Shown: positions 37,242 to 47,101 of the stretch, in pieces | How the letters are laid out: every line of letters begins with the position of its first letter | Numbering within the stretch: the stretch's first letter is position 1 | Origin: Bifidobacterium tsurumiense | Lineage (GTDB): Bacteria; Actinomycetota; Actinomycetes; Actinomycetales; Bifidobacteriaceae | Direction of reading: 5' to 3' | DNA length: 64,000 nucleotides | Assembly (NCBI RefSeq): GCF_000741765.1 | Contig: NZ_JGZU01000003.1 | Location: 295,287 to 359,286 of the forward strand | Made by a program: the position numbers and the translations under genes | The notes under the pieces: generated by a model | Seen by the model: only the letters and a program-made list of their open reading frames with translations | Told to the model about the DNA's origin: nothing | Database searches by the model: none

Positions 37242-38375
37242 TCATTGCTTCAGCGCGTGAATCTCCTGAGCAAGACGGGCATTCCACATCGCACCGGTAG
37301 CGCTCATCACCGCATCTGCTCCAGATTGACGATAGGACACATAATCCTGCGCAGACAACACACCGCCTACGCCGATAATGGCGAAATTCAGATCCATACG
37401 CTCACGCAGAGCCGCTAGACGTCGGACCATATCCAAGCCGGCTTGACGGATGGCGTTGCCACACACGCCGCTGCGCTCTCGCCCCTCTCCCGGCAATGCC
37501 TGGCCCCCTTGCGCATCCACCAATTTCGCCGAAATGGTATTGATGGCAGCTATGCCCTGCACACTGCCTCGCGCCACGGTATTGCGCAACATCGATTCCA
37601 AGGCCTCATCTGTGGGGATATACGCGAGTTTGATGATCAGGGGAAGATCCCCGATTTCGCGTTTCACCGCATCGGTTATCTCTCCCACCAATCGAGGATC
37701 ATGGCATAGCAGACGATTATGTCCTTCGTTGGGGCAGCTGGTATTCATTTCCATCAAAGAAGCACCGGTTTCTGCCACGAGTTTGGCAGTGAGAACATGA
37801 TCCGCAATATATGCCTGAGTGTCCATTTCCGGCGTCCGCGACCCCTGGAAGCTGGGTATCAAAAGCTGTCCCCTGCCGGCCTGACCAATGGCCTTATGCA
37901 TATCCGGTTGCCAAACGTCAGGATCACGCGATGGAACGCCGAAGGAATTCGATATCGAAACCGGTGACTCATAATGGGTATCCGCCAGCACTCCCTCATC
38001 CAATTCCGCGTTTCCCGGCACCAAAAACCCGCTTTTGTTCTTGGGATGCACCGAGAGCACATTAGGGAAGGGATTGCATCCCCATTGGCGCGAGCGCACG
38101 GTTTTGTACACCGCCAAATCAAATCCCATGCGGAAGGCTGCGGTAGCGAACCGCTCATTCAGCAAAGGTCCTGCCGGAATGCCGAATGGTTCTCGAACCA
38201 TGTTTCCGAGGAACGATTGGAACCGATCCTCATTTGATTGCCCATCTGCTGATGGTGCCGCTACGCCATCGCCTTCATGTTCAAGCGCTTCGCCAAATGC
38301 ACCAAATGGTCCATGTTCGTAATTGTCTTCATAACTAGCATTCACATCATATAAGGGTGCGAAATCCCGGACCAT
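37242..38375 (-). CDS. dihydroorotate dehydrogenase-like flavoprotein
   Basis: A 377-residue FMN TIM-barrel protein of the dihydroorotate dehydrogenase family. ETGASLMEMNTSCPNEGHNR carries the family SCPN motif, with the Cys base of class 1 enzymes; PLIIKLAYIPTDEALES and IIGVGGVLSAQDY form the phosphate-binding strands. An N-terminal stretch of about 60 residues has no counterpart in the classic enzyme. Start ATG at 38375 follows AGGAGC. No other pyrimidine genes are next to it, so a different dihydropyrimidine or dehydrogenase role is possible. Confidence 0.8.
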   Translation of the reverse strand: MVRDFAPLYDVNASYEDNYEHGPFGAFGEALEHEGDGVAAPSADGQSNEDRFQSFLGNMVREPFGIPAGPLLNERFATAAFRMGFDLAVYKTVRSRQWGCNPFPNVLSVHPKNKSGFLVPGNAELDEGVLADTHYESPVSISNSFGVPSRDPDVWQPDMHKAIGQAGRGQLLIPSFQGSRTPEMDTQAYIADHVLTAKLVAETGASLMEMNTSCPNEGHNRLLCHDPRLVGEITDAVKREIGDLPLIIKLAYIPTDEALESMLRNTVARGSVQGIAAINTISAKLVDAQGGQALPGEGRERSGVCGNAIRQAGLDMVRRLAALRERMDLNFAIIGVGGVLSAQDYVSYRQSGADAVMSATGAMWNARLAQEIHALKQ

Positions 38376-38524
38376 TATGCTCCTATCTGCGAAGCGGAGT
38401 TCATCTGTATTGATTCCACCATAGGCATTCCCCCGCATATTGAGGGGAATGCGCTTCTGGCTGGCATGTCGCGTGATTTGACGATTGCCATTGGACCATC
38501 ACATATGGCGGCGGTGAAACAGGC

Positions 38525-39205
38525 CTATCGATTGGCTATTGGCCCGGCCCAACCGGCGTCTTCAACCTCGCGTGCTGATTCGATGGGCTTTTCTTCCCAA
38601 TGCTTTGCCGGCAAGGTCTTGGGTTTGAAGGGGAAGCGCTGCGCTCTTTTGCGTTCATAGGCCACGATATCGTCTTCATGTTGCAAGGTCAGGTCGATAT
38701 CGTCATAACCGTTCATCAAGCGCCAACGGGTGTAATCATTCACTTCGAAGGGAAGCGTCACATCGCCGCAGGTTACGGTAGCCTGGCCCAGATCAACCGT
38801 CATGGGAATGCCCGGCTCTTCTTCAAGCATCTTCCACAGCAGTTCCACGCTTTCTTGCGGCATTATGGCCGCCAGCACACCGTTTTTCGCTGTATTTCCA
38901 TAGAAGATATCAGCAAATCGCGGCGCTATGACCACGCGGAATCCATAATCGCGCAATGCCCACACAGCATGTTCGCGTGAAGATCCGGTGCCGAAATCCG
39001 GACCGGCAACCAAAATTTTCGCATTTGAATATGCCTTTTGATTGAGCACGAAATCCGGATTGCGACGCCACGCATAGAACAGTGCATCCTCAAAACCGGT
39101 TTTGGTCACACGCTTGAGGAATACGGCGGGGATGATTTGGTCAGTATCAACATTGGAACGGCGTAAAGGAACGCCAACACCTGTTACCACAGTGAGTTTT
39201 TCCAT
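38525..39205 (-). CDS. leuD: 3-isopropylmalate dehydratase small subunit
   Basis: Small subunit of isopropylmalate isomerase in leucine synthesis. [20 protein letters not shown] at the N-terminus and [14 protein letters not shown] near residue 72 define the swivel domain. At 226 residues it has normal length. It starts 13 bp after the leuC stop and forms an operon with it. Start ATG at 39205. Confidence 0.96.
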   Translation of the reverse strand: MEKLTVVTGVGVPLRRSNVDTDQIIPAVFLKRVTKTGFEDALFYAWRRNPDFVLNQKAYSNAKILVAGPDFGTGSSREHAVWALRDYGFRVVIAPRFADIFYGNTAKNGVLAAIMPQESVELLWKMLEEEPGIPMTVDLGQATVTCGDVTLPFEVNDYTRWRLMNGYDDIDLTLQHEDDIVAYERKRAQRFPFKPKTLPAKHWEEKPIESAREVEDAGWAGPIANR

Positions 39206-39218
39206 GACAACGCCCCTT

Positions 39219-40622
39219 TCACAGATCAGCCGGACTAGAAATGGTACCGCGAATGGCAGTCGCTGCGGCTACTGCAGGCGAAGCGAGATGAGTGCGAGCG
39301 CCCTTGCCTTGCCTGCCTTCAAAATTACGATTCGAAGTCGATACCGAACGCTCACCCGGCACCATTTTGTCAGGGTTCATGCCGAGGCACATCGAGCAAC
39401 CGGCATTGCGCCATTCCGCACCGAAATCCTTGAATATGCGGTCAAGCCCTTCTTCCTCCGCTTGCAACCGCACACGCGAGGATGCAGGCACCACAAGCAC
39501 ACGGTGAATCGAATCAGCCTTGTGGTGTCCGCGCATAATAGCCGCCGCAGCGCGCAGGTCTTCGATGCGTCCGTTGGTGCAAGAACCGATGAAAACCGTG
39601 TCCACAGGAATATTCTTCATCGGCATGCCAGGTTCAAGACCCATGTATGAGATGGCGGAAACCGCCGCGGCACGAGCCGTGGCATCAGGAATGTTCTCAG
39701 GAACCGGTACTGAATCGGTAATTGGAACACCTTGTCCCGGATTCGTCCCCCAAGTCACGAAAGGAGACAATTCCTCAGCCTGCAAGGTCACTTCCTTGTC
39801 GAAAACGGCATCGTCATCGGTTTTGAGCGTCTTCCAATACTCCACTGCCTGATCCCACATCTCTCCTTCAGGAGCGTGAGGCCTGCCCTTGATGTAGTCG
39901 AAGGTGATTTCATCCGGAGCAATCATGCCGGCCCTCGCACCGGCTTCAATGGACATATTGCATATGGTCATGCGTGCTTCCATGGAGAGGTTGCGAATGG
40001 CTTCGCCCCGATACTCGATGACATGCCCTTGACCGCCGCCTGTCCCGATTTTGGCGATAATCGCAAGAATAATATCCTTCGCAGTGACATCACTCGGCAG
40101 TGTGCCTTCAATATTCACAGCCATGGTTTTGAATGGCTTCAACGACAGCGTCTGCGTAGCCATGACATGTTCGACTTCAGAAGTGCCGATACCAAAAGCC
40201 AATGCACCAAAGGCACCATGGGTTGAGGTATGCGAATCACCGCAGACTATCGTCATCCCAGGCTGGGTCAGTCCCAGCATCGGTGCGAATGCGTGAACGA
40301 TGCCCTGATCGGCATCTCCTAAAGGATGCAGACGGACCCCGAATTCAGCGCAATTGCGCTCCAAGGTGCTGAGCTGCAAGGCAGAAGTGGCATCCGGATT
40401 GGGTCTATCGATATCAACGGTAGGCGTGTTATGGTCTTCTGTGGCGATCAGCAAATCCGTATGCCTCGGCTTACGACCAGCCAGCCGCAGTCCTTCGAAT
40501 GCCTGAGGACTGGTTACCTCATGCATCAACATAAGATCGATGTAAATCAGGTCAGGGGCCCCATTGTCACCCTGTCTCACAAGATGGTCAGCCCAGACCT
40601 TTTCGGCCAATGTAGTACCCAT
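39219..40622 (-). CDS. leuC: 3-isopropylmalate dehydratase large subunit
   Basis: Large, iron-sulfur-containing subunit of isopropylmalate isomerase, which interconverts 2- and 3-isopropylmalate. Cluster-ligand segments are [17 protein letters not shown] and [12 protein letters not shown] near the C-terminus. 467 residues. The start ATG at 40622 follows GGAGACCT; upstream codons in the frame are not conserved. Divergent from an IclR regulator over 141 bp. Confidence 0.96.
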   Translation of the reverse strand: MGTTLAEKVWADHLVRQGDNGAPDLIYIDLMLMHEVTSPQAFEGLRLAGRKPRHTDLLIATEDHNTPTVDIDRPNPDATSALQLSTLERNCAEFGVRLHPLGDADQGIVHAFAPMLGLTQPGMTIVCGDSHTSTHGAFGALAFGIGTSEVEHVMATQTLSLKPFKTMAVNIEGTLPSDVTAKDIILAIIAKIGTGGGQGHVIEYRGEAIRNLSMEARMTICNMSIEAGARAGMIAPDEITFDYIKGRPHAPEGEMWDQAVEYWKTLKTDDDAVFDKEVTLQAEELSPFVTWGTNPGQGVPITDSVPVPENIPDATARAAAVSAISYMGLEPGMPMKNIPVDTVFIGSCTNGRIEDLRAAAAIMRGHHKADSIHRVLVVPASSRVRLQAEEEGLDRIFKDFGAEWRNAGCSMCLGMNPDKMVPGERSVSTSNRNFEGRQGKGARTHLASPAVAAATAIRGTISSPADL

Positions 40623-40635
40623 AGGTCTCCTTAGG

Positions 40636-40686
40636 TGCATATGCCATGATGCATGATTTGACTTCATTCCACACACATGCATGACT
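40636..40686. promoter_or_regulatory. candidate IclR operator region between leuC and its regulator
   Basis: Several overlapping ATGCAT-type palindromes occur here, including GCATATGC and GATGCATGAT near 40650 and CATGCATG around 40677-40684. The position in the divergent leuCD promoter fits binding by the adjacent IclR regulator. The site is inferred from position and symmetry only. Confidence 0.35.
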
Positions 40687-40763
40687 GTCTTGTCTCGAGT
40701 ATGGGCGCTGTCAGGACTCGCTTACTTTTGCGTTTCGAAATGTGAGATGGCATAATCCAAAAC

Positions 40764-41600
40764 ATGACTTCTTCCAGCACACAACGCAACTCCTCGTCTC
40801 CAGGCCTCGACGAAGGCGTTCTCATGCAAAGCCAACGCGCCACGGCAGCGCCAATTCCTGGCACCAACGAAATCCATTCCGGGGTGGGCGTCCTCGATAA
40901 AACAGTGAAAATACTGGACGCCTTGGAGGCGGGTCCGTCTACTTTGGGGCAATTGGTCACGGCGACCGGATTGGCCAGACCCACTGCCCACCGTTTGGCC
41001 ATCGCTTTGGAACGGCATCGTTTTGTGGTCCGCGACCAGCATGGTCGTTTCGTTTTGGGCTCTCGATTTGCAGAATTGGCCGCCGCCGCAGGCGAAGATC
41101 GATTGCTTACCGCTGCAGGACCGATTTTGCAGACACTGCTCGATCGCACAGGAGAATCCGCCCAGATATATCGCCGTCAGGGCGATCAGCGTGTGTGCAT
41201 TGCCGCCGTCGAACGTGCCAGCGGTTTGCGTGATTCCATTCCCGTTGGTGCCATGCTGTCGATGGAAGCGGGTTCCGCAGCCCAGATTCTGCTTGCGTGG
41301 GAGGACGCCGAACGTCTGCATCAAGGATTGCGTCATGCCAAGTTCACAGCGGCGAAGTTGGCCACTGTACGCAAGCGCGGATGGTCCGAATCGATTAATG
41401 AGCGCGAAGAAAGCGTATGCTCCATCTCGGCCCCCATTCGGAACGCTTCGGGTCAGGTGATTGCCGCGATCTCCATTTCCGGACCGACCGGACGTATGGG
41501 AACAGCTCCCGGCCGCCGCTATGCCCCACTGGTCATGGCTGCAGGCAAATACCTGACTGACGCTCTGGCCAAGGCAAGTTCAGGCCATATTGCGCAATAA
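40764..41600 (+). CDS. IclR-family regulator of leucine biosynthesis (LtbR/NdgR-like)
   Basis: A 278-residue regulator divergent from leuCD, the genomic position of the actinobacterial repressor called LtbR or NdgR. The N-terminal winged helix reads AGPSTLGQLVTATGLARPTA (about residues 55-75); the C-terminal effector domain contains ERASGLRDSIPVGAMLSMEA and REESVCSISAPIRNASGQVI. The ATG at 40764 gives about 30 extra low-complexity residues; a later ATG at 40824 is a possible alternative start. By family knowledge it represses leuCD in response to leucine pathway intermediates. Confidence 0.87.
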   Translation: MTSSSTQRNSSSPGLDEGVLMQSQRATAAPIPGTNEIHSGVGVLDKTVKILDALEAGPSTLGQLVTATGLARPTAHRLAIALERHRFVVRDQHGRFVLGSRFAELAAAAGEDRLLTAAGPILQTLLDRTGESAQIYRRQGDQRVCIAAVERASGLRDSIPVGAMLSMEAGSAAQILLAWEDAERLHQGLRHAKFTAAKLATVRKRGWSESINEREESVCSISAPIRNASGQVIAAISISGPTGRMGTAPGRRYAPLVMAAGKYLTDALAKASSGHIAQ

Positions 41601-41626
41601 TCACCACGCGCTAGGTTAAGTGCACT

Positions 41627-41683
41627 AATGCAGAACTCCCAGACGACTTCCCGCAATGGGATGTTGCCCGGGAGTTCTGCATT
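41627..41683 (+). terminator. terminator of the IclR gene
   Basis: Fourteen-base perfect arms (AATGCAGAACTCCC) enclose a 29-nt loop; the plus strand continues with TTTC. It also lies at the 3' side of the convergent metallophosphoesterase gene, so it may act in both directions. Confidence 0.7.
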
Positions 41684-41788
41684 TCACAGCACAAACCGTC
41701 ACTAGAGTCGTGCGCCACAACGAAAACTCAACCTCAACAGCGCTCACGAAGGCATATTCGGTATATATGCAATACCAATATGCGTAAG

Positions 41789-43177
41789 TCATCGCCTGTG
41801 GAATATTGCATCCAGTGCCCGACGCCACCACGTCGGCCTGCGCAGCAAGTCATCTTCCGGTTCTCGAGCTCTCGATTGGCTTGACAAGCCGTAGGTATAC
41901 GCCTTGCGAGCACTGGGTTTGCCAACGAGCGCGCCGAATTCCAAGAGCTGCGTTCGCGGAGAATATGGGTGACGAATATCGAATTCAATAAGCCTTGCGG
42001 CACGTTTCTCGCCAACAGGACCATAGGAGCCGAAACCGCATGTGGGCGTCGCCATAAGGGTGATGCCATCCACCTCCCCAACGAATGCATTGCGATGATC
42101 GTGTCCGCATATCAATGCGAAACAACCGCTGTCCCGCAGTGTGTCGAATTCGCCGCCGTCCACATCCGGACAACTGATGCCCTCGCCCAAATATCCTCCG
42201 GCCAGGGTTTTGCCCTCATCCAACACAAAATAGCGCCCACCGAATGTACGGTACCCTTCAATGGCATGATTTGCCGTTGGTGGCACTTCTTTAAGCAATT
42301 GATAGAACTGCTCAACCGGAAGATGTTGAAATACGCAGGATTTCTCAGCCCCCAAACTTGGCAAAGCCTGCAATAATTGCAATGCCCGTTGAGACGGATG
42401 GCCATATCCGCCCTCATGCGCATAGTCCCCTGAATTCACCACCGCAAGGTTGAATATGGTAGTGGACCGTGTGACATCGGATACTGGCAAGATGAATGTT
42501 CCCGGTTCACAAGGAATGACTTTCTGATCAGGCAATGCAAGGGAATATCCATCAGCGAAGACACTTTCCGCCTCCGCTCCCTCTTGTGCAACGCCACCGT
42601 CGTCCAATGCCGACTCAGGTGCAGCCGGATTCAAACAACCAGGAAGCGAACGATATATCGCATCCATCTCTTCATAGTCCAATCCGCACTGGGCATCATG
42701 GTTGCCATAGGTCACCGCCCAAGGAATTGAACGCTTATTGAGGGGCTCAATGAATTGCTCGATGCTTGAACGCACCAGAGAACGCGTGTGTTCTACATCT
42801 TCTGATGCCTTTGCTTTGTTTGCATTCCGCGCGCTTTTCCACAAAGCGAATCCGTGCCCTTCGTTGCCCGGGGTTTCCCACCTTCTTCTGCGGAACGTAT
42901 CGGCATACGCTTCATCGTAGCCTGCGATCTGGTTACCTGTGAACACCACCAGATCAGGACGAACCGTGTCAGCAGCAGCTTCGATGAGGCGAATCGTATC
43001 AGCCGCAATTCGAGGGCCGTCTTGAATATCCGCGAGCTGCAAAACCCTGAATTTGCCTGAATTGTGGAATTGCAATCTGCCCAAGCGAGCCGAAATCGAA
43101 AGTGGTCTGGTGTCCCCTGCTTCTGCAGGCTGGATACGAGGGCGCGATGCTGCGTCGTGTGTTCGTGGCGTACTCAT
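41789..43177 (-). CDS. calcineurin-like metallophosphoesterase
   Basis: A 462-residue protein with a metallophosphoesterase core: FRVLQLADIQDGPR (motif I), DLVVFTGNQIAGYD (motif II, with Asn in place of the common Asp), WAVTYGNHDAQCGLDYEE (motif III), FNLAVVNSGDY and LICGHDHRNAF. It resembles PhoD-like/Icc-type cytosolic phosphoesterases. No signal peptide. Start ATG at 43177. The substrate is not predictable. Confidence 0.86.
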   Translation of the reverse strand: MSTPRTHDAASRPRIQPAEAGDTRPLSISARLGRLQFHNSGKFRVLQLADIQDGPRIAADTIRLIEAAADTVRPDLVVFTGNQIAGYDEAYADTFRRRRWETPGNEGHGFALWKSARNANKAKASEDVEHTRSLVRSSIEQFIEPLNKRSIPWAVTYGNHDAQCGLDYEEMDAIYRSLPGCLNPAAPESALDDGGVAQEGAEAESVFADGYSLALPDQKVIPCEPGTFILPVSDVTRSTTIFNLAVVNSGDYAHEGGYGHPSQRALQLLQALPSLGAEKSCVFQHLPVEQFYQLLKEVPPTANHAIEGYRTFGGRYFVLDEGKTLAGGYLGEGISCPDVDGGEFDTLRDSGCFALICGHDHRNAFVGEVDGITLMATPTCGFGSYGPVGEKRAARLIEFDIRHPYSPRTQLLEFGALVGKPSARKAYTYGLSSQSRAREPEDDLLRRPTWWRRALDAIFHRR

Positions 43178-43444
43178 ATGCACCACACTAGTGCACGATA
43201 TGCGGAACGCCATCACATCTTCCCCTTCACCATTCATACAACGGCTGCGTTATGCACCTCATTCGCTCTTCATATCACTTCATATCACTATCGATACGTC
43301 CGATTAGACTGCGAACGATCCGACGATTTCCGGCACGAACCCGTGCTGTGGATATAATGCGGAGTGGAGGAAGGGCTTGGGATTTGCACAATATCAAATG
43401 CTCCCGGTGAATGCAGCCCGAAACAGAACGCATAAGGAGACAAG

Positions 43445-43810
43445 ATGCATATCATCAACGCCGTGCTGGGTACCGCAGTTGCTTTGGAATTTTTCTTTAT
43501 TTTCTATTTGGAGACCATCGCTACCACTTCTCAGCGAACAGCCAAGGTGTTCAATATGAGTGTCGAGGAACTCAAGCGCCCTTCTGTGACCACACTTTTT
43601 AAAAATCAAGGAGTATATAACGGACTGCTCGGAATCCTGCTGCTGCTAGCCATATTCGTTTTCCACTCGCAGGCGGCTGTTCTCTTGCTATTGGGCTATA
43701 TCGTTCTCGTTGCGGCATATGGTGCAATAACCAGTAATCCTTCGATTCTGCTCAAGCAGGGTGGGTTGGCGATAGTGACCTTTATTCTGGTTGCCATTTT
43801 CGGCATCTAA
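43445..43810 (+). CDS. DUF1304 membrane protein
   Basis: A 121-residue protein with four hydrophobic segments, matching the DUF1304 family by FFFIFYLETIATTSQRTAKV and LFKNQGVYNGLLGILLLLA. Start ATG at 43445 behind AAGGAG. Function unknown. Monocistronic and closed by a strong terminator. Confidence 0.88.
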   Translation: MHIINAVLGTAVALEFFFIFYLETIATTSQRTAKVFNMSVEELKRPSVTTLFKNQGVYNGLLGILLLLAIFVFHSQAAVLLLLGYIVLVAAYGAITSNPSILLKQGGLAIVTFILVAIFGI

Positions 43811-43853
43811 TACTGCGTGCAGTCCTTCATCAGCTGTATGTCTTCCGCTTATC

Positions 43854-43900
43854 ACAACGCGGCCCAGCGCTACTCCTTCGTATGCGCTGGGTCGCGTTGT
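43854..43900 (+). terminator. terminator of the DUF1304 gene
   Basis: Seventeen-base arms with one mismatch (ACAACGCGGCCCAGCGC) and a 13-nt loop, followed by ATTCC. It can serve the convergent RidA gene as well. Confidence 0.8.
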
Positions 43901-43953
43901 ATTCCTAGGCACAGAATGCCATGCTATTCCTCACAGTCGGTGCCTGCTATGTT

Positions 43954-44343
43954 TCACAGTGCCGCAATGGCGTCAATTTCTACCAAAGCACCCTTTGGAA
44001 TCTCATTGCCACCGAATGCCACACGAGCCGGCTTGACACCCGATGCGAATACCGCAGCATATTGGGCATCCACCTGTGAAAAATCATCCACATTCTTCAA
44101 ATAAATCGTGGCACGAACGACATGGGCCATATCGGTGCCAGCTTCTTCGAGAATATGAGCGATATTGCGTAACGCCTGCGATGCCTGGCTCGCAGCATCC
44201 TCTCCGTGCAACGCACCTGTTTCGGGATCAATACCCAGCTGCCCTGACACGAAAACAAAGCCATTCGCCTTAACAGCTTGGCTGTACGCTCCCAATGCTG
44301 CCGGCGCTTTCGGCGTTGACACTGCCTCTATCACTGCACTCAT
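43954..44343 (-). CDS. RidA-family enamine/imine deaminase
   Basis: Removes reactive 2-aminoacrylate and similar enamines. A 129-residue YjgF/RidA protein: GAYSQAVKANGFVFVSGQLG, RATIYLKNVDDFSQVDAQYA and KPARVAFGGNEIPKGALVEI with the active-site Arg and Glu. Start ATG at 44343 behind CAAGGAG. It stands alone. The 262 bp upstream (44344-44605) show no gene. Confidence 0.93.
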   Translation of the reverse strand: MSAVIEAVSTPKAPAALGAYSQAVKANGFVFVSGQLGIDPETGALHGEDAASQASQALRNIAHILEEAGTDMAHVVRATIYLKNVDDFSQVDAQYAAVFASGVKPARVAFGGNEIPKGALVEIDAIAAL

Positions 44344-44605
44344 CTTTGCTCCTTGCAAGTGGTTCACAACGTTTTGAGACCGCTTCGCCATTCAATGGTG
44401 AACGAGTAGTCACACACAGCGTATGCCATGCGAACGCGTCGAACAACACGGCAAATTACCCGCCGATCTCAATATCACACACTACGTTGAGCCTGTGCTC
44501 AACGACAGAGAACAGTCAACAACTGAGATGCGGCATCGAAGCCGACATAAACGTGCCAGCAATATTGCATGTTCTCCGCATCGTCAGTGAATCGCTTCTG
44601 CGTGA

Positions 44606-45232
44606 TTAATTCGACGACTCCATACGGTTGACACCAAACATCTCTTCAAAATGAGGACCATGCTGGGCAAGGTCCCGCTCGAAATCATCGCGCCATACAC
44701 TGAATGGACGATTGGCCAGGCCATCGTTGGAGAACCGTGCCTCATCAGTGATTTCAGTGACGCAAAAATTCGGGATGATAAGGTTGGTCACCGGCCTACT
44801 TCGCTCCGCTTCTGCAATGATCAGCGGGGCGTTATTCCCTCCGAAAATATCGATACTCCAACCATCTTCGCCAATCCATGCCGAGAAGCGATTCTTGATG
44901 ATCGGCACTCCCCCACGTTTGATCAATTCGGCCGCGATATGCGCATCGATCACACGTTCGGCCTCATATCGTGTTCCGCCAACCGATGGGCCTTTTATCG
45001 TGACGAATGCGTCCGTGAAGAGATCCCTGTGTTGGTCCAAAACAGCTATGGGATCCGTATGCTCATCGACATCGATGCGAATCTGATGACTCTGCACACG
45101 TACTCGCAGTGCGTAATTATCGTCATGCACATAATAGCTTTGGATGATAAGCGTAGGAGCATCGCCGTCATCCAGTTCCTCTGGCATATGCCTGCAGAAA
45201 AATCGGCGCTCATACTCGAAATCGGCTTCCAT
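44606..45232 (-). CDS. CYTH-domain protein, putative triphosphatase
   Basis: A 208-residue tunnel-fold protein: FEYERRFFCRHMPEEL at the N-terminus (ExExK-like metal-binding region with Arg in place of Lys) and YALRVRVQSHQIRI, then TIKGPSVGGTRYEAE and WSIDIFGGNNAPLIIAEAE. CYTH proteins hydrolyse inorganic triphosphate or, rarely, act as adenylate cyclases; which applies is not clear. Start ATG at 45232. Confidence 0.8.
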   Translation of the reverse strand: MEADFEYERRFFCRHMPEELDDGDAPTLIIQSYYVHDDNYALRVRVQSHQIRIDVDEHTDPIAVLDQHRDLFTDAFVTIKGPSVGGTRYEAERVIDAHIAAELIKRGGVPIIKNRFSAWIGEDGWSIDIFGGNNAPLIIAEAERSRPVTNLIIPNFCVTEITDEARFSNDGLANRPFSVWRDDFERDLAQHGPHFEEMFGVNRMESSN

Positions 45233-45429
45233 GCTTCCAGTGTAAGTGACTTGCGTAGCAAACCAAGTGTTCTGGGCATATTTCTTCAGATATCTTATCT
45301 TACGGGGTATGCTTCAGGCTTCGCACTTATGCCGAGATCCACAGCTCTTCAATTCATGCAATCAAAGGAACACATGAGTCAACGCACAGTCAACGGTGCG
45401 TGTAAAGTAGGTACGGTGCATTTGCACAT

Positions 45430-45503
45430 GGGTTCGTAGCTCAGCTGGATAGAGCGTTCGCCTCCGGAGCGAAAGGTCGAGAGTTCGAATCTCTTCGAGC
45501 CCA
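45430..45503 (+). tRNA. tRNA-Arg, anticodon CCG
   Basis: A complete 74-nt cloverleaf: acceptor GGGTTCG pairs with CGAGCCC, the D arm carries GCTCAGCTGGATAGAGC, the anticodon loop CTCCGGA gives CCG at 45464-45466, and the T arm is GAGAGTTCGAATCTCTT. The 3' CCA is not encoded apart from the first bases. Confidence 0.93.
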
Positions 45504-45727
45504 CATCATTCAACGGGAATCTCGACCCCTCGTTTCGCACGGGATTCCAAGTACCTATGCCCTATCGCATTGATGCAAGTGATTCTCCTCTCCAGTCACC
45601 TGTGTTCCACTGCGAACACTGATGACTCATCATGAAAACTTGCATCAACACCGTCAGTCATAGCCGACACCAACGTTTATGCCAGCGCCGAGAAACGCGC
45701 CCGGACGCTGGCAATAAACAATAACGA

Positions 45728-45762
45728 GAGGAGGATCCGCAATTCACTGCGAATCCTCCTCT
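45728..45762 (-). terminator. terminator of the thioredoxin/TPR gene
   Basis: Fourteen-base arms with one mismatch (GAGGAGGATCCGCA), followed by a T-rich stretch on the minus strand, 30 bp beyond the stop at 45792. It could also end any transcript from the tRNA side. Confidence 0.75.
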
Positions 45763-45791
45763 TCATGAAATTTGCCTGAGCCATAATTTGC

Positions 45792-46757
45792 TTAATACAT
45801 CAGCGTCGCCAAACGACGACGAGCACGCTTCACCCTTTCGTCATCCGCCTCAGGAATAACGAAATATTCCAGCAAGCGCTGCCTTATGGCATCCATATCG
45901 GCACGATGACTTGCTGCGAAATCCAGAATCCTATTGAAAGCATCCTCTATCTGCCCGCCGATCATATCGATATCGGCAACAGCCAACTGTGCATCGACAT
46001 CATCAGGATTATCGGCAGCCTGACCGCGCACCACACGCACATCCGCTTCGCCAGAACGTGCCAGCAAAAGAGCCTTCGAGCGTTCGCGCGCTGCCAATGA
46101 ATCAGAGGGATCCGACTCCAGTACCGTGGCGTATGCGGCTGCAGCGCCGGCATAATCACCCTCTTGAGCCAGGCGATGGGCCTCAGCATGTTCAGGAGGC
46201 ACCTGTGGTTCCTGGGAACTTTGCGCATCCTCACCGGCATTCTCGTTTTCGCCTGTTTCAGCATAAGGGGCGCTTCCCGTAATCCCGGCTTGCTGGGCAA
46301 CCTGGATCAGCCGTGGAATGACTTGATCAACGATTTGTTGCAGCTCATCCTCAGCGGGGAGGCCTTGCAGAATCGGCATAGGACGGCCACCGATCAAGCC
46401 GAATAATGCCGGTGCGCCTTGCACCTGCAAGGCTTGGGCGATTGAAGGGTACTGGCTGATATCGATACGGGAAAGCTGAATCTGGCCGTTCAGAGCATTG
46501 ACGGCATCGCCAAGTGTTTTGGCCATGCCGATAAGCCGTTCGTCTGTGGGAACCCACAGCAGCAACACAATGGGGAATGTCGCCGAAGTCTGCACCATGG
46601 CTTGGAACGTGTTTTCCGTGGTATCAATAACATATCCGCCGGCTGCAGGCGCACCGCCATCTTGCCCCGGCTCAGCCTTGACCTGATGCTTCAATGATTC
46701 CAAATCCACGGCCCCAGCAAGAGAGAATCCTGGATTGAACTGCTGTTGACCTGCCAT
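45792..46757 (-). CDS. thioredoxin-fold/TPR protein (CnoX/YbbN-like) without a CxxC
   Basis: A 321-residue cytosolic protein. The N-terminal half is a thioredoxin fold (TFPIVLLLWVPTDERLIG) in which the active-site CxxC is replaced by PTDE. The C-terminal half has TPR-like helices (EAHRLAQEGDYAGAAAAYA, then AVADIDMIGGQIEDAFNRIL). This is the architecture of YbbN/CnoX, which holds clients for GroEL. Without the cysteines it should act as holdase only. Start ATG at 46757. The 343 bp upstream are non-coding as far as I can see. Confidence 0.85.
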   Translation of the reverse strand: MAGQQQFNPGFSLAGAVDLESLKHQVKAEPGQDGGAPAAGGYVIDTTENTFQAMVQTSATFPIVLLLWVPTDERLIGMAKTLGDAVNALNGQIQLSRIDISQYPSIAQALQVQGAPALFGLIGGRPMPILQGLPAEDELQQIVDQVIPRLIQVAQQAGITGSAPYAETGENENAGEDAQSSQEPQVPPEHAEAHRLAQEGDYAGAAAAYATVLESDPSDSLAARERSKALLLARSGEADVRVVRGQAADNPDDVDAQLAVADIDMIGGQIEDAFNRILDFAASHRADMDAIRQRLLEYFVIPEADDERVKRARRRLATLMY

Positions 46758-47040
46758 ATCGGCCCTTTCCTCAAATATTCGCGCATGTACACGGCCATTC
46801 ACCGCATTCATGCGTTTCCAGATCCACTTTCGTGGCCTACTTCATCTACACACAACTTAGCGCCACCCGTCACCGATGGGTTATGAGTTCACCGGTGGCA
46901 GATATTCCCCGCCCGCTTCATTGGATACAAGATGACTACCAACAGCGTGGGCATACGCATATTGTCACAATAGACAACAGAAATTGTCACATGGCTTATG
47001 GCTCGTTTTATTTCATATGCCTGTCTCTACAAATGACAGA

Positions 47041-47070
47041 TGCCCTCATTCCGATATCAGGAATGAGGCA
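47041..47070 (-). terminator. terminator of the envelope lipoprotein gene
   Basis: TGCCCTCATTCC and GGAATGAGGCA form a stem with one bulge, 31 bp past the stop at 47102, followed by TCATTTG on the minus strand. Confidence 0.65.
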
Positions 47071-47101
47071 TCCGCATCATATGTGGCTGAGTCGCCAGAA
47101 A

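Noticed and set aside
37128..37418. Plus-strand frame with pentapeptide repeats HNRGI/HNRAI
   Set aside because: The repeats follow from the 15-bp DNA repeat, the frame runs into the antisense of the PyrD-like gene, and no ribosome binding site precedes it.
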